NCBI GenBank assembly: GCA_011524805.1
Contig: WTJO01000109.1
Span: 1 to 7,159 of the forward strand
Reading direction: 5' to 3'
Origin: Alphaproteobacteria bacterium
GTDB lineage: Bacteria; Pseudomonadota; Alphaproteobacteria; Puniceispirillales; Puniceispirillaceae
DNA: 7,159 nt
The notes under the pieces were generated by a model. The model was not told where the DNA came from. It searched no databases and saw only the letters and a list, made by a program, of their open reading frames with translations. The translations under genes were made by a program, and so were the position numbers. This document shows, piece by piece, positions 6,083-7,159 of the stretch; position 1 is the stretch's first letter, and every line of letters begins with the position of its first letter.

Positions 6083-7159
6083 TTATATCGTCCCCATGAT
6101 GCGTTTTCGTATATTTTCATTCAGCAATGCTGAAGCAATGATCACCAGACCCAGAAATACGCGGTAGAAACTGCCATCAATTCCCGGAATATAGAAAAAC
6201 GCCTCTTTGGCTATGCCAAAAATAAAGGCTCCGACAATAATGCCCATCACCGTGCCAAATCCGCCTGTCATCACAATGCCCCCGATAACAGCCGCTGCGA
6301 TAGCTTCCAGTTCTTTCAGGTTGCCTTTGGCCGCATCTGCGGTATTGACCTCAAATACCTGACAGGTCGCAAAAATGGTGGCACAGAAAGCCGAAAATAC
6401 AAATAGGGATATTTTCACCTTGTTGGTCGGCACTCCATTCGCCTTTGCTGCATTGATATTGCCGCCAGTTGAATAAATCCAGTTACCTGCCTGTGTGCGC
6501 GATAGGACGATGTAGCAGATAAGAGACAGAATTAGCCAGATCATCACACAGGAATATAGCCCTGGGGCAAACTGGTTACCAAAATTATTCACATTCCAGT
6601 CGACCGGATTATAGAGCCAGCGAAATACAGGTTCCATAATATCGCCACCAAAGAAATTCGCCACAGGACGGGCTGTAATCAGCGTATCTATATAGGCTTT
6701 GGCGATATCTAAATCTGTTACTGTTCTGGCGGCCACGGGGTCAATCGAAAACCCTTCAATCCTGTCACGTATGGTATTGGCCATAAAATCATTACCACTG
6801 GCAATCGCATTTTCAAGCGCGCGCTCTAGCGGCTGAACACCTTTTTTAACAAGTAGTTCTGTTTTTGCGTCAGCAACCCGCTGATAGGTATATTCAAGCT
6901 GAGCCGATAGTTTGGCAACCACATCCTCCGGCAGACTATTTTTTATCGCCATCAGCTCTTCTTCTGACAGTGCTTTGGCCGCCTCACGTTCCATCTCGCC
7001 ATGGCCAGGAACATTCACAATTGTCTTAATGTCCGGGATTTCGGTCACGGTGGTTGCACCCTTAAGCTGGTCAGGACGATGATTAAACGCCCGCAAGCTA
7101 ACTTCGGTCAATCCACGCAGGAAGAACAGCCCGCCAAGCGTTACAATAAATGACGGCAG
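6083..7159 (-). CDS. Sugar ABC transporter permease, BPD_transp_2/RbsC-like (N-terminus missing)
   Basis: This is the membrane subunit of the CUT2 importer served by the adjacent ATPase. The frame is open to the right edge, giving 358 visible residues. The edge residues read LPSFIVTLGGLFFLRGL, a conserved membrane segment of this family, so the TTG at 7111 is internal and the true start lies outside. After about residue 27 comes a long hydrophilic, helix-rich segment to about residue 165. Hydrophobic spans then follow at about 200-220, 248-269, 284-317 (broken by the conserved MTGGFGTVMG turn at 297-306) and 332-346. LSRTQAGNWIYSTGGN at 219-234 and AAKANGVPTNKVK at 237-249 match the RT.fGr.iyA.GGN..AA..sGI..kk motif of the family. 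The extended loop is much longer than in RbsC. A periplasmic binding protein gene probably lies further right. Confidence 0.9.
   Translation of the reverse strand: MPSFIVTLGGLFFLRGLTEVSLRAFNHRPDQLKGATTVTEIPDIKTIVNVPGHGEMEREAAKALSEEELMAIKNSLPEDVVAKLSAQLEYTYQRVADAKTELLVKKGVQPLERALENAIASGNDFMANTIRDRIEGFSIDPVAARTVTDLDIAKAYIDTLITARPVANFFGGDIMEPVFRWLYNPVDWNVNNFGNQFAPGLYSCVMIWLILSLICYIVLSRTQAGNWIYSTGGNINAAKANGVPTNKVKISLFVFSAFCATIFATCQVFEVNTADAAKGNLKELEAIAAAVIGGIVMTGGFGTVMGIIVGAFIFGIAKEAFFYIPGIDGSFYRVFLGLVIIASALLNENIRKRIMGTI
6091..6095 (-). promoter_or_regulatory. Ribosome binding site of the ABC ATPase inside the permease end
   Basis: The minus strand reads GGGGA, ending 9 bases before the ATG at 6081, within the last codons of the permease gene. 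With a 1-base gap between stop and start, the two genes are almost certainly translationally coupled, which suits subunits made in fixed ratio. Confidence 0.55.
6655..7080 (-). other. Hydrophilic extended segment within the sugar permease
   Basis: The stretch encodes about 140 residues between the conserved LPSFIVTLGG membrane segment and the next clear hydrophobic span region. It is rich in Glu, Lys, Asp and Ala, lacks long hydrophobic runs, and reads as several amphipathic helices, for example EMEREAAKALSEEELMA and KLSAQLEYTYQRVADAK. Compact RbsC-like permeases have only a short loop at this place. The frame is continuous and codon use looks like that of the rest of the gene, so it is a real part of the protein rather than a frameshift artefact. 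Boundaries are approximate and its side of the membrane is not determined. Confidence 0.6.

Noticed and set aside
6082..6120. ATG at 6120 as the start of the ABC ATPase.
   Set aside because: It would add 13 residues with no family likeness and overlap the permease end by 38 bp. The ATG at 6081 has a suitable ribosome binding site and the expected N-terminus.
7109..7111. TTG at 7111 as the permease start.
   Set aside because: The frame stays open to the window edge, and the 16 upstream codons give LPSFIVTLGGLFFLRG, a conserved permease membrane segment, so the TTG is internal.

Overview
The window is about 7.2 kb of gene-dense bacterial chromosome, a little under 50% G+C by eye. It reads as part of a myo-inositol uptake and catabolism operon. 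Protein families, an RpiR-type (not DeoR-type) regulator and the FOXRED1-like oxidoreductase point to Alphaproteobacteria. A marine SAR116-like or related lineage is a guess, because no ribosomal or other phylogenetic marker is present.

Layout, left to right. Positions 3-812 (+) hold the C-terminal 269 residues of a FAD-dependent oxidoreductase cut by the left edge. Everything else, 809-7159, lies on the minus strand and is transcribed right to left: a CUT2-type sugar ABC permease (6083-7159, N-terminus beyond the edge), its single-domain ATPase (5293-6081), an RpiR/SIS transcription regulator (4450-5262), iolD (2590-4437), iolB (1768-2574) and iolE (809-1708). Gaps between these genes are 1, 30, 12, 15 and 59 bp. 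This strongly suggests one transcript from a promoter beyond the right edge, where a periplasmic binding protein gene is also expected. No gene-free stretch exceeds 60 bp, and I see no RNA gene, mobile element, CRISPR array or convincing terminator.

How the genes fit together: the permease and ATPase probably import inositol or a related polyol. Inositol dehydrogenase (IolG, not in the window) would give 2-keto-myo-inositol. IolE dehydrates this, IolD hydrolytically opens the ring of the resulting dione to 5-deoxy-glucuronate, and IolB isomerises that to 2-deoxy-5-keto-gluconate. The kinase IolC and later steps (IolJ-type aldolase, IolA) are not here. The RpiR protein is the likely local inositol-responsive regulator. 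The oxidoreductase converges on iolE and shares a 4-bp stop overlap with it; nothing shows that it belongs to the pathway.

The region is mostly a recognisable catabolic operon rather than a new system. The most unusual item is a hydrophilic, helix-rich segment of about 140 residues inside the permease, placed where compact RbsC-type permeases have a short loop. The absence of iolC between regulator and iolD, and the D-B-E gene order, are smaller points of interest.
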